Of a stretch of 64,000 bases of DNA, positions 35,044 through 44,290 are shown in pieces. The translations under genes and the position numbers were made by a program. The notes beneath the pieces were generated by a model. That model saw only the letters and a program-made list of their open reading frames with translations. It was not told the DNA's origin and searched no databases. The stretch is from JADJDM01 sp044352985 (GTDB lineage Bacteria > Bacteroidota > Bacteroidia > B-17B0 > Aurantibacillaceae): NCBI GenBank assembly GCA_044352985.1, contig JBILCU010000013.1, forward strand, positions 1-64,000, read 5' to 3'. Within the stretch, counting starts at the first letter, position 1. Each line of letters opens with the position of its first letter.

Positions 35044-36762
35044 ATGAAATCGAGGTTACTTTATCTTATAATTAGTTTACTTACATTTTTCGGATTGTTT
35101 TCCTATCTCGTTAATCAATCCAATAACACTTATAATCCTCACCTACCAGGAGACTATCATTCCTCTTTATTTGCAGATGCTGCAGGGTATCATGTTTATT
35201 TACCGGGTGTTTTTAATTCGTGGTTTTTTGGGAAAGTACCTGAGAAAGCTGATTCAATAGCGGGTAATGGTTTTGTAATTACTTCAGATAAAAAAATAAA
35301 AACTAAGTATCCTTACGGTACTGCATTATTGCAAGCGCCAATTTATTTAATTGGTAAAATACATTCTTCAATTACTAATGAATCATATGAAGGTAATAGT
35401 GTTTTAAATCAAAAGTATGCTGATTTTGCAGGGATTTTTTACGGACTAGCGGCAATATTTATGTTGTTTTTTTATTTAAAAAAACGAACCGATATACTAA
35501 CAGCATCTATAACTTCAATAGTAATTCTTTTTGGAACAAACCTCTATTATTACACGATTAAAGCTAGCTCGTATTCTCACATTTATTCTTTTTTCTTATT
35601 TGTGTCTACTTTACAACTTTCACGTTTTTATTTTAATAAGCCTAGTACATTTAAATTTGTTTTGCTTAGTTGTTGTGTATTAGTTATCTATCTGGTTCGT
35701 CCTTTTAATATTCTATTTGTTCCGTTAATAGTGTTTGTTGATAGCATTTCATTTAGTGATGTAAAAAGTAAGTTTTTGCAATTATTATCTGTAAAAAACA
35801 TTCTTTTTTTCGTAATCTTAGCAGCTATTTTTATTTCGCCACAACTTATTTACTGGAAATGGGCATTTGGGAGCTATTTACCCGATACCTATCCGGGAGA
35901 ATCTTTCAGTAATTTGCTAAAACCACAAATTATCCCTTTTTTGTTTGCCCCGCACAATGGATTAATACCATATTCGCCGGTATTTATAGTGTTATTACTA
36001 TTCCTATTTATTTACCCATTTTGTAAAAAATGGGAAGGATTTTCGATTCTTATTTTTATTGTATTAATGACTTTTTTAAGTACTGCTTGGTACACTTATG
36101 CAATGGGTTGCGGTTTTGGAGCGAGAAATTTTGTAGAGTACTCAGCTGTATTAAGTATTCCGTTCGCACTAGTGTTGCACGAGAAGTTAAAGCATTGGGC
36201 ATTCAAAATTCTTTTATTCTGTATTTTAATTTATCCAATAAGCATCAACATTACGTTAACAAACAATTTTGATATGTGTTTTTTTGGCAAAGGAGATTGG
36301 GATTGGAAGGAATACAATTATTTGTTTTATCAAAAGCAAATAAAAATAAAAGTTGATCCGGATAGTAGCTTACAATTTATTAATGAGCCTAAAGTAATTA
36401 AGGATTTTACTCGTCAGAATAATTCTTGCTTTTCAGCTGATCAAGCCGAATTTGTTTGTACACTTTCTATTCCATTTAATGAAATTAATAAAGTACCAAC
36501 AGTTATGTGCACTTTATCAGCAGATATAAATAATTTAGAACAGCCTGCTGACTTTGAATTTGTGGTTCAGATTTTAAGAAACGGAAAACAAATTTATTAC
36601 AATGGCAATCCAATTAAAAACGAAACGAAAGGATGGTATTCAATTTATCATGTTGCTTATTTCCCAAAAGAACTTTTATTGTCAGATGAGCTGAGAGTTT
36701 TTTTACTTAATAAAAATAAGTCTAATTTTTTAGTAGATAATATTGAAGTGATTACCAGATAA
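35044..36762 (+). CDS. GT-C-like polytopic membrane protein
   Basis: The 572-residue protein has about ten helices. An early extracytoplasmic loop carries LFADAAGYHVYLPG, with the acidic residue expected after helix 1 in GT-C (GT39/PMT-like) transferases. The segment WYTYAMGCGFGARNFVEYS resembles the re-entrant W-x-x-G-x-x-F-G-x-R motif of Bacteroidota glycosyltransferase-39-like proteins. The C-terminal ~150 residues form a soluble beta-rich domain. It starts 2 nt after ccmE, the place where other Bacteroidota carry ccmF, but it has no CcmF WWD motif. A lipid-linked-sugar transferase is likely but not certain. Confidence 0.7.
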   Translation: MKSRLLYLIISLLTFFGLFSYLVNQSNNTYNPHLPGDYHSSLFADAAGYHVYLPGVFNSWFFGKVPEKADSIAGNGFVITSDKKIKTKYPYGTALLQAPIYLIGKIHSSITNESYEGNSVLNQKYADFAGIFYGLAAIFMLFFYLKKRTDILTASITSIVILFGTNLYYYTIKASSYSHIYSFFLFVSTLQLSRFYFNKPSTFKFVLLSCCVLVIYLVRPFNILFVPLIVFVDSISFSDVKSKFLQLLSVKNILFFVILAAIFISPQLIYWKWAFGSYLPDTYPGESFSNLLKPQIIPFLFAPHNGLIPYSPVFIVLLLFLFIYPFCKKWEGFSILIFIVLMTFLSTAWYTYAMGCGFGARNFVEYSAVLSIPFALVLHEKLKHWAFKILLFCILIYPISINITLTNNFDMCFFGKGDWDWKEYNYLFYQKQIKIKVDPDSSLQFINEPKVIKDFTRQNNSCFSADQAEFVCTLSIPFNEINKVPTVMCTLSADINNLEQPADFEFVVQILRNGKQIYYNGNPIKNETKGWYSIYHVAYFPKELLLSDELRVFLLNKNKSNFLVDNIEVITR

Positions 36763-36846
36763 CTTTCCATACTAATAAAATCACTTTAATTTTAGTTAGA
36801 ATTTTTGTTTTTAAATCATGAAATTCATTTTATATTTATATAACTC

Positions 36847-37602
36847 ATGCGGTTCATATTTATTTTAAAAATAATAACCCTTTTTTTATTTGCTATTTCA
36901 ACTGTTTTTTCTCAAAATGAAAAATCAAACTCACGATTACTATTAAAATTAATTCCTGTATTTTATAATCAGAAATTAATCATGAATGAAAATGAATATG
37001 TAACTCACCAAAATGATACAATTAAAATAGCTGTTTTTAAAATGTATGTGAGTAATGTAACCTTAAAATCAAATGTAAAATTAGAATCAATTAATCTGCC
37101 TAATTATTTCTTAGTTGATGCTGAAGATACTTCTACATTAAACTTAAGCTTATCCAATATTTTACCATCAACGTATCATCAACTTCAATTGTTAATTGGT
37201 ATTGATAGCTTGACTAATGTTTCAGGCGCATTGGATGGAGATTTAGATCCGATTAAAGGAATGTTTTGGGCATGGAATACCGGTTATATTTCTGCTAAAA
37301 TGGAAGGTAATTTTAAAACCGGCAATATTTCTAAAAATAAATTTGAGTTTCATGTTGGTGGTTACCAAAAACCATATGAAAGCAGCAGAAAAATAATTTT
37401 AAATTTTCCTGACATAAAAGTTGTCGCTAATGAAACACTTGAAATTGAATGTTATGTAGAATTGGCAGAATGGTTTAACGGTAATACAGCAATTCAATTA
37501 ACCCAACTAAATACTGTTGTTCATCCATGTAAAACCTCCTCTCAACTTGCAGATAATTATTCGAAAATGATTAAATATAAAAGCTGTAAAATATTAAAAT
37601 GA
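36847..37602 (+). CDS. MbnP-family copper protein
   Basis: The 251-residue exported protein (signal peptide 1-22, ending STVFSQ) has the MbnP signature GALDGDLDPIKGMFWAWNTG followed by YISAKMEG, and the later segment FHVGGYQ. MbnP proteins bind copper through a kynurenine made from a conserved Trp by the partner di-haem enzyme MbnH. The neighbouring gene is exactly such an enzyme and overlaps it by 4 nt (ATGA), so this is an MbnP/MbnH pair outside any methanobactin operon. A single Cys pair near the C-terminus (HPCKTS, YKSCK) may form a disulfide. Confidence 0.82.
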   Translation: MRFIFILKIITLFLFAISTVFSQNEKSNSRLLLKLIPVFYNQKLIMNENEYVTHQNDTIKIAVFKMYVSNVTLKSNVKLESINLPNYFLVDAEDTSTLNLSLSNILPSTYHQLQLLIGIDSLTNVSGALDGDLDPIKGMFWAWNTGYISAKMEGNFKTGNISKNKFEFHVGGYQKPYESSRKIILNFPDIKVVANETLEIECYVELAEWFNGNTAIQLTQLNTVVHPCKTSSQLADNYSKMIKYKSCKILK

Positions 37603-38633
37603 AAAAAGGATTTTATATAATCATTTCGTTTTCATTGATTTTTATTTTAATGGCTTTTCAGTTTTTATATGTTCCAGATAAAATAGATTTTAATGTCCCT
37701 AAAAACTGGCCTAAGCCTTATTATAATTTTAAACTTAATTCTTTAACTGATGAAAAATTTGAAATTGGCAAGCAATTATTTTATGATCCAATCCTTTCGG
37801 CTGATAGCACTATTTCCTGTGCAAGTTGTCATTTATCGTTTACTGCATTTACTCATTCCGACCATGCTATAAGTCATGGAATAGATGGTAAAATTGGAAA
37901 TAGAAATTCTTTATCACTGATCAATCTTGCCTGGAATCCTTATTTTATGTGGGATGGGGGAGTAAATAATCTAGAGGTTCAGCCTATTAATCCAATCACA
38001 CATAAAAAAGAAATGAATGAAACACTGCAACATGTAATTTATAAATTAAATAATTCAACGAAATATAAAACGTTATTTTACAAGGCATATAAAGATTCAA
38101 TTATTGATTCAAAGCGAATGCTAAAATCCTTAGCTCAATTTATGCTTCAGTTAGTTTCCTCGGAGTCTAAATACGATAGCGTAATGCGTGGTGAAAATAA
38201 TGTGATGTTTACTATACAGGAACAAAAAGGATACGAATTGTTTAAAAAAAATTGCTCAGTTTGCCATACAGAACCTTTGTTTACAAATTTTAAATTTGAA
38301 AACATCGGATTGTCAATTGATACGGCTTTAAATGATTTTGGAAGAATGATGATAAGTGAAAATGTTTCCGATTCATTAAAATTTAAAGTCCCTACATTAA
38401 GAAATATTGAATTTTCCGGCCCTTATTTTCATGACGGAAGAGCAAAAAAATTAAGAGATGTACTTGATCATTATTCTGGTGGAATTATTAAATCAGTTAA
38501 TGTACATCCTTCTTTAAAAATTGGGATTGCCTTATCTTCATCAGATAAAGTGGAGCTTATTACTTTTTTAAAAACATTAACTGATAAGCATTTTTTGTAT
38601 AATCCTAAATTTAGACCATCAAAAAAGCAATAA
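37599..38633 (+). CDS. MbnH/MauG-like di-haem cytochrome c peroxidase family enzyme
   Basis: The 344-residue periplasmic protein has a signal anchor (about 5-24) and two CxxCH haem sites, CASCH (74-78) and CSVCH (219-223). Family motifs include FYDPILSADSTISC, MWDGGVNNLEVQPI and FKVPTLRNIEFSGPYFHDGR. Bacterial di-haem peroxidases and MauG-type enzymes share this layout. Pairing with the MbnP gene points to the MbnH branch, which oxidises a Trp of its partner to kynurenine rather than acting as a simple peroxidase. Maturation would use the ccm genes 3 kb upstream. Confidence 0.88.
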   Translation: MKKGFYIIISFSLIFILMAFQFLYVPDKIDFNVPKNWPKPYYNFKLNSLTDEKFEIGKQLFYDPILSADSTISCASCHLSFTAFTHSDHAISHGIDGKIGNRNSLSLINLAWNPYFMWDGGVNNLEVQPINPITHKKEMNETLQHVIYKLNNSTKYKTLFYKAYKDSIIDSKRMLKSLAQFMLQLVSSESKYDSVMRGENNVMFTIQEQKGYELFKKNCSVCHTEPLFTNFKFENIGLSIDTALNDFGRMMISENVSDSLKFKVPTLRNIEFSGPYFHDGRAKKLRDVLDHYSGGIIKSVNVHPSLKIGIALSSSDKVELITFLKTLTDKHFLYNPKFRPSKKQ

Positions 38634-38652
38634 TATCCTTACTAAAGGATAT
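38633..38652. terminator. 8-bp hairpin between convergent mbnH-like and lipid kinase genes
   Basis: ATATCCTT (38633-38640) pairs perfectly with AAGGATAT (38645-38652) around the loop ACTA, starting at the last base of the upstream stop codon. There is no T tract, so terminator function is tentative. Confidence 0.4.
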
Positions 38653-38662
38653 AAGGTTAAAG

Positions 38663-39535
38663 TTAACAAACTACATGTAATGAAAGTGGTACTATTTTTA
38701 CTTCAATTTCATCCATTTCATTTCCGGGTTCGCCATCAAAATGGAATATGATTTTTTCTGTGGATGTAATTTTAAAAGTGGTTCCATTGCTATAGTTAAA
38801 GTGTTTTGATTTCATCGTTGTTCTTCTTAAAACTTTAACTAAAATAGATGCTAAACGAAAGATTGAAAATGGTTTTAATATACACATGGTTAATTCTCCA
38901 TCCTTTAAATCTGCTTGAGGCGCTATGTAAAAATCATTTCCGTATTGGCCAGCATTAGCAAATGTTATTAAAAAAGCTTCTTCATTAATTTTAGTATTAG
39001 CATAATTAATCTGATAGCTTTTGGTTTTATAGTTGAAAAATTCTCGGCATATAATTTTTATATACGATTGTAATCCTCTTTTTGTTGATGTTGCAAACAA
39101 ATTACCAATATGCGCATCAAATCCAACGCCTGCGGTACAAAAGAAATTTTTGCCATTAATAATACCAGAATCAATTTTGCTAATTTTTGCAGCTGCAATT
39201 GTTGAAAGTGCTTTTTTAAAATTCATAGACACATCCAAGCTTCTGGCTAATCCATTTCCTGAACCCATTGGTAATATTCCAAGCGCAACAGATGTGTTAA
39301 CAATAGCTGATGCTACTTTATTAACGGTACCGTCACCGCCTACTGCAACAGCAATAGTGAAATGATTAGAAAAAATATATTCTATAATTTTCTCAAATTC
39401 ATCTTTATTTTCCCATACCACTATTTCAAACTCATTGTTGCTTTTGAAATTAGTTTTAATAAAATTGGTTATATCTAATTTCTTTTTTTTACCTGCTTTG
39501 GGGTTTATGATGAATAGTGTTTTATGTACAATCAT
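38663..39535 (-). CDS. Diacylglycerol-kinase-like lipid kinase (YegS/BmrU family)
   Basis: The 290-residue protein has the DAGK catalytic pattern: INPKAGKKKK (10-19), the nucleotide-binding AVGGDGTVNKV (Gly66 to Thr70) and LPMGSGNGLARSL (88-100). These enzymes phosphorylate diacylglycerol or related lipids at the cytoplasmic face of the membrane. The C-terminal domain is beta-rich (FHFDGEPGNEMDE). It starts 3 nt after the stop of the large histidine kinase, so the two are co-transcribed, perhaps linking membrane lipid turnover to the sensor. Confidence 0.9.
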   Translation of the reverse strand: MIVHKTLFIINPKAGKKKKLDITNFIKTNFKSNNEFEIVVWENKDEFEKIIEYIFSNHFTIAVAVGGDGTVNKVASAIVNTSVALGILPMGSGNGLARSLDVSMNFKKALSTIAAAKISKIDSGIINGKNFFCTAGVGFDAHIGNLFATSTKRGLQSYIKIICREFFNYKTKSYQINYANTKINEEAFLITFANAGQYGNDFYIAPQADLKDGELTMCILKPFSIFRLASILVKVLRRTTMKSKHFNYSNGTTFKITSTEKIIFHFDGEPGNEMDEIEVKIVPLSLHVVC

Positions 39536-39538
39536 TTT

Positions 39539-42500
39539 TTATAAAACAAGAGGTAATGTTATGTTAAATGTAGTTCCGATTTGAAGATTGGTTTCAAAAT
39601 AGATTTTCCCGTTAAATGATTCAATAATGTTTTTTACCATTGCTAAACCAAGTCCCATGCCTTCTGTTTTAGTAGAAAAATTAGGGTAAAATATTTTATC
39701 TTTTAATTCATCAGGTATACCAATTCCATTGTCTGTTATACTTATCAAAATTTCTTCGTTCTGTTTTTTTAATTGAATGGTTATTATTCCCTCCTTTTCT
39801 AAAGGAATTGCTTGTTGTGCGTTTTTTAATAAGTTATACAAAACTCTGCAAAATTGATCTTTATCAATATTTGCTTTTAAATTTTGTTTTTCATAATTGA
39901 TGAAGTGAATAGATAAACTATCGTTTGCCGAAAATAACTGCACTGAATTTTTAATCAGTTCTTCTATAACATGTGGTTGTAATTCTGGCAAAGGCATTTT
40001 TGCAAATGAACTGAATTCGTTTGCTATTAAAGCTAAACTATCAATTTGTTCAATCAGCATTTTTGCTAATTTTTTTATTCTTGATTTTAATTCATCAGGC
40101 TCAACATCTAAACTTCTTTCCAAATGTTGAATATTTAATTTCATTGGTGTAAGCGGATTTTTGATTTCATGCGCAACTTGTTTTGCCATTTCTTTCCATG
40201 CTCCTTCACGTTCTGATTTTGCCAATTGAATTACATTTTTTTCAAGTTGCATAATCATATTATTGTATTCAGTAACTAACTTCCCTATTTCATCGTTTCG
40301 ATTCCAGGTTATTGGATCATTGTGTTTCCCGATTTTTATTGTACTGAATTTTTCCTGAATGATTTGCAATGGTCGTGTTATAAAATTTGAAATTAAAAGT
40401 GATGCTACAATACTTAATGAGAATAAAATAACATAAATGTTGATGATTGCTACAATGTATAAATTCCATTCATTTTCAAGATCTGCTTGCTTTGCAAAAT
40501 AAGGTAAATTGATGTAAGCTAAAAGTTTTCCATCATTATTTTGAATAGGTTGAAAGACCGAATAGAAATTCATGTTTCCAATATTATCTTTTATTAAAAC
40601 TGGCTTTGAATCTTCACCTTTTAATTGACGATAAGCATCAGGATTCATTTTTTTGGAGATGATTCCTTCGTTAAATAATCGCGGTTGAGATGAGGTATAT
40701 AAATTTCCTTTAGGGTCAAATAAATGAATGTCTGTTGCGTGCATTGAAGCTAGTTTTTTGATCTGCCAACTGAAATAATCTTTCATAAGCGGTTTTAATG
40801 AATTTTCTTCATTAATAAGTGTTTTAAACGAGTTTTCTGTAAGGTTTAATTTATCAATTAACGTTTCAGTATTCTTATTTTTAAATTGGTTTTCAATAAA
40901 GATAAAAGTGGCAGTACTTAAACTTATTAAGAAAAATAAAACGATAGATACAATTAATAGTTGAATTCTTAATCTAATGGATGAATTTGTTTTAGAGAGA
41001 TGGAATATCCGCCATTCTTTTAAAAGAAAAATCAACCAAACTAATAAACTGATTATAAAAAAGAAATAGGAGTTTGAAGTAAACCAATCTTTCAACTTAT
41101 TTTTTTCATTGCTAATTACCACAGCAATTTCATTATCTCTGAAATAAATTAGATGATGAACATTATTTATTTTTGTTTGTATAAATTGTCCAGAATGATT
41201 TGGGGTTACAAATAAATTTTTGGGATAATTTATTTTGCCGTTTAAATTAAGTAATTGATTGTTTTTGTAAATAGCATACGAAATCTCATTAATGCTTTTT
41301 GAAGAATAATTAGTTTGATCGAGTAAAAGTTCTGGAAAACCTGTAAGTTGATTTTGATTTCGAGGTGAAAATTCGAAGTAAATTAAAATTGGTTTTTTGT
41401 ACTTTATCTTATTATTGCTTAAATCAATTCTTCCAATGTATTTTATATCCTCACCTTGTTTGTTTAAAAAATAAAAATCTTCTGATGTAGTAGGCAAACC
41501 ATCATTTTTTATGAGTTCATCAAAATAGCTGTTGTTTTCAAATAGAGGGTTTGCAACTAAAATAAGTGGTCTGCATAAACTATCGAAAACTGAAAAATTT
41601 ACCTGATACCGCTCCCAATATCCACCTAAGTAAACTTGCCTTATTCTTTTTTCAATTTCTTGTGATGGAACAGGATTAGAATTGATTAACTCAAGTATTT
41701 TTTTGTCTTCAAGTAAATTCTTTCTTAAATCAGAATATAAATTTTCGGCTATTGCATCTTCTCTTTCAGCAATTTTTTCTGCAATAGATGAGTTGAGCGC
41801 CAATTCTTTTTCTTCATTATAATAATAAAATTGATAGGAAATAATTATTGAAAATAAAATGGCAATGATGATGCTGTTTAAAAATGAAAGCTCATCAAAT
41901 TTTGATTTAATTATAATAAGATAAATAAGTAATGATAGCATCCATAATAGGCAATTAAAATTATTGAATGGCAATACAGCTAAAAAAATTAAACAGCATA
42001 AAACAATTAGTATATAATACGTTTTTGTTTTAATCACAAATGATTTTATAAGTTGATTGATTAATACTAATGAGCCAATAAAAAATGATATGTAAAGTAA
42101 AAGTATGGATGTAAAAACAAGATAACTTATGAGGTTTAATTTAAATAGTTGAGTAATTTGTAATGTTACGGAAGAATTAATAACAGCACTTTTTGTTAGA
42201 TGCTGAATAAAAAATAAAAATAAAGTCAACCCTATAACTCCAAGAGCTAAAAATGTAATTCTCGTTTGTTTTTTGGAGAAACTTAAATTACCAAATTCAC
42301 TATAAATGATAAAAGAAAACCAACATATCAAAACAGAATGAATTAATATATCCCCTATATATCCAAACCAAGTTGATTCTGCATCTCCAAAAATTAACGC
42401 GTTATACAAATCAGTAGAATAAATTGCTTCAGGAATACGAAAATGTATTAATAGTAATCTTATTATAACTACAGTTATTAATAAGATTAAAAACTTAAAT

Positions 42501-43222
42501 GAACGGTTTGTTTTTATTTTCCAAATTGCTTGTTTTAAAAAGAAGAAAAAGAAAACGAGAGTTGTGAAATAGAAAACAATACTTAACCAATTTATTATTG
42601 TGTAAATTCTATATTTATCTTTTGAGAATTTTAAATGAATAAGCGGCTTACCATCAGAGTTTTTTAGTTCGTAATAGTTTTCTTCTCCTTTTTCAAGCAC
42701 TTCAGTGTCATCAGGTAAATAATAATCTTTAAAAAAAGTGTTTTTTAAGTAGGTGTTTTGATAAGAAAATTGATGTTTTAAAAGTACTAATCCGTAAATG
42801 GCATACATATTACCTTGATCGGAATCTGCTTTTATAATTTCATAATAGCCGTTTTTTAACTTGGCCACACTGTTGTCTAAACACACTTCCTTCATGTATT
42901 CTTCAACTGAAGGAGAATTATCAGACCAATAAATTAAACTATCGTTTTGATAAACTAGATAAACAATGCCCTCTTCATTAAATAAATTAATAAAATTTTG
43001 ATTATGAAGTTCAACTAGTTCTTTAGGGTTTTTAGTTTTTAGATATTCCTGAAATTGAATTAACTGCTCTTTTACTTTTTTTTCTTTTTGATGTAAAGCC
43101 TTTTCTGAAAGTTGAATTATTTTATCCGGACTGGATGTATTAAAATCTATAATAACGATTAATAATAAAAATGAAAATAAAGCAATAAATAAGTGGATGT
43201 TTTGCTTTATTTTATTTGTCAT
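39539..43222 (-). CDS. Very large multi-helix sensor histidine kinase
   Basis: The 1227-residue protein has an N-terminal helix, an extracytoplasmic region (about 30-205), a block of about eight helices (about 210-465) and a second extracytoplasmic region. Two more helices (QLLIVSIVLFFLISLSTATF is the second), a third sensory region, a further helix and a HAMP domain follow. The kinase core has His1018 in VAHEIKNPLTPMKLN, N-box Asn1134 (KNAQQAI), DNGIGIPDE (Asp1164) and GMGLGL. The core resembles NtrY-type kinases. No response regulator is adjacent. Three separate sensory regions in one chain are unusual. Confidence 0.88.
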   Translation of the reverse strand: MTNKIKQNIHLFIALFSFLLLIVIIDFNTSSPDKIIQLSEKALHQKEKKVKEQLIQFQEYLKTKNPKELVELHNQNFINLFNEEGIVYLVYQNDSLIYWSDNSPSVEEYMKEVCLDNSVAKLKNGYYEIIKADSDQGNMYAIYGLVLLKHQFSYQNTYLKNTFFKDYYLPDDTEVLEKGEENYYELKNSDGKPLIHLKFSKDKYRIYTIINWLSIVFYFTTLVFFFFFLKQAIWKIKTNRSFKFLILLITVVIIRLLLIHFRIPEAIYSTDLYNALIFGDAESTWFGYIGDILIHSVLICWFSFIIYSEFGNLSFSKKQTRITFLALGVIGLTLFLFFIQHLTKSAVINSSVTLQITQLFKLNLISYLVFTSILLLYISFFIGSLVLINQLIKSFVIKTKTYYILIVLCCLIFLAVLPFNNFNCLLWMLSLLIYLIIIKSKFDELSFLNSIIIAILFSIIISYQFYYYNEEKELALNSSIAEKIAEREDAIAENLYSDLRKNLLEDKKILELINSNPVPSQEIEKRIRQVYLGGYWERYQVNFSVFDSLCRPLILVANPLFENNSYFDELIKNDGLPTTSEDFYFLNKQGEDIKYIGRIDLSNNKIKYKKPILIYFEFSPRNQNQLTGFPELLLDQTNYSSKSINEISYAIYKNNQLLNLNGKINYPKNLFVTPNHSGQFIQTKINNVHHLIYFRDNEIAVVISNEKNKLKDWFTSNSYFFFIISLLVWLIFLLKEWRIFHLSKTNSSIRLRIQLLIVSIVLFFLISLSTATFIFIENQFKNKNTETLIDKLNLTENSFKTLINEENSLKPLMKDYFSWQIKKLASMHATDIHLFDPKGNLYTSSQPRLFNEGIISKKMNPDAYRQLKGEDSKPVLIKDNIGNMNFYSVFQPIQNNDGKLLAYINLPYFAKQADLENEWNLYIVAIINIYVILFSLSIVASLLISNFITRPLQIIQEKFSTIKIGKHNDPITWNRNDEIGKLVTEYNNMIMQLEKNVIQLAKSEREGAWKEMAKQVAHEIKNPLTPMKLNIQHLERSLDVEPDELKSRIKKLAKMLIEQIDSLALIANEFSSFAKMPLPELQPHVIEELIKNSVQLFSANDSLSIHFINYEKQNLKANIDKDQFCRVLYNLLKNAQQAIPLEKEGIITIQLKKQNEEILISITDNGIGIPDELKDKIFYPNFSTKTEGMGLGLAMVKNIIESFNGKIYFETNLQIGTTFNITLPLVL

Positions 43223-43253
43223 CGTGAATTAATTTTTAGGCGTTTATTACTAA

Positions 43254-44132
43254 TCAAACAGATTGGTTTAACACTGTATTTACATTTTGTTTTATTTTAA
43301 ATGATATTTCATCTGTTGGCAAATCATTAGCGTCTGTGCCAAAAGGGTCTTCAATTTCTTCACTTAATAACTCCAATGAAGCAAAGCTATAGAAAATAAG
43401 GGCTACAAATAAAACTGCCCAATATTTAAAATCAATAGCAAATACAAAAGGCATAGTTACAACATAAATAAATATAATGCGTTTTAAGTATAAACTGTAT
43501 GAATATGGAATTGGAGTTGATTTTATTCTTTCACATGCCCCTGTAATTTCTGTATATCTGTTTAATTGGTTATTTAACAATAAAAATTGTTCTGATGTAA
43601 ATTGCTTATTGAAATGCAAAGTATTTGTTTCTTGAAGCAATTTATTGATAATATGAAGAGGTTTGTGGTGTTGAATTAAAAATTCCTCTTTACTAAACCC
43701 ATTAAAGTATTCTATTTCTTCTGTACTTTTATTGTCTCTTAAATGTTCTTTTAAACTGAATGCGAAATTAGAAATTAGTACGCTATATTTTTTTCTGATT
43801 TCTAAATCAGTTTGCGGTAAAAAGGTGTTAATTTGTGATGCGAGTGTGCGCGATAAATTTAAAAGTTCACCCCACATTTTTCTACCTTCCCACCACCTAT
43901 CATAAGCTGTATTTATTCTAAATACAAGCAACATAGATAAAACAAATCCTATTACCTGATGAAAAAAGGTGATATTTTTAACTTGTACTTTTAGATAGTT
44001 CACCTCAATATATACTAAAGCACTAGTTATAAGTATTAATGAAATTAAAGCTGGAATAAGTGAACGGAATGAATCGCTTTTGTGAAATTTAAAAATAAAT
44101 TTAAACCATGTTTTGGGATCGTATGTGATCAT
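43254..44132 (-). CDS. Bestrophin-family anion channel
   Basis: The 292-residue protein has four membrane regions and the bestrophin signature FRINTAYDRWWEGRKMWGEL near residue 75, followed by the long cytoplasmic helical part typical of bacterial bestrophins (UPF0187). Homologues form pentameric Cl- or Na+ channels. The start MITYDPKTWFKFIFKFHKSD is standard. The histidine kinase gene follows 31 nt downstream on the same strand and may be co-transcribed. A TAATTTTG -7 box lies at 44169-44162 on the minus strand, 29 bp upstream of its ATG. Confidence 0.88.
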   Translation of the reverse strand: MITYDPKTWFKFIFKFHKSDSFRSLIPALISLILITSALVYIEVNYLKVQVKNITFFHQVIGFVLSMLLVFRINTAYDRWWEGRKMWGELLNLSRTLASQINTFLPQTDLEIRKKYSVLISNFAFSLKEHLRDNKSTEEIEYFNGFSKEEFLIQHHKPLHIINKLLQETNTLHFNKQFTSEQFLLLNNQLNRYTEITGACERIKSTPIPYSYSLYLKRIIFIYVVTMPFVFAIDFKYWAVLFVALIFYSFASLELLSEEIEDPFGTDANDLPTDEISFKIKQNVNTVLNQSV

Positions 44133-44290
44133 TTGTAATTTCTGTTATTTATAATTTCATTCAAAATTAAGATTTATAAAAATCAATTTTACTTTTTTTA
44201 TTTTTTACAATAAAATAACATAAGGTTCTATTCATTAATTTGCTATTTGAGCTTTTTTTTGAATGCAATTATATTGTATATTCGCAATCT

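Noticed and set aside
39033..39365. 110-codon plus-strand frame
   Set aside because: It lies wholly opposite the lipid kinase gene and has no recognisable domain or signal.
44240..44290. Extended N-terminus of the GT2 enzyme from TTG 44240
   Set aside because: The extra 17 residues have no family match; GTG 44291 gives the standard MAKNLVIIPTYNE start.
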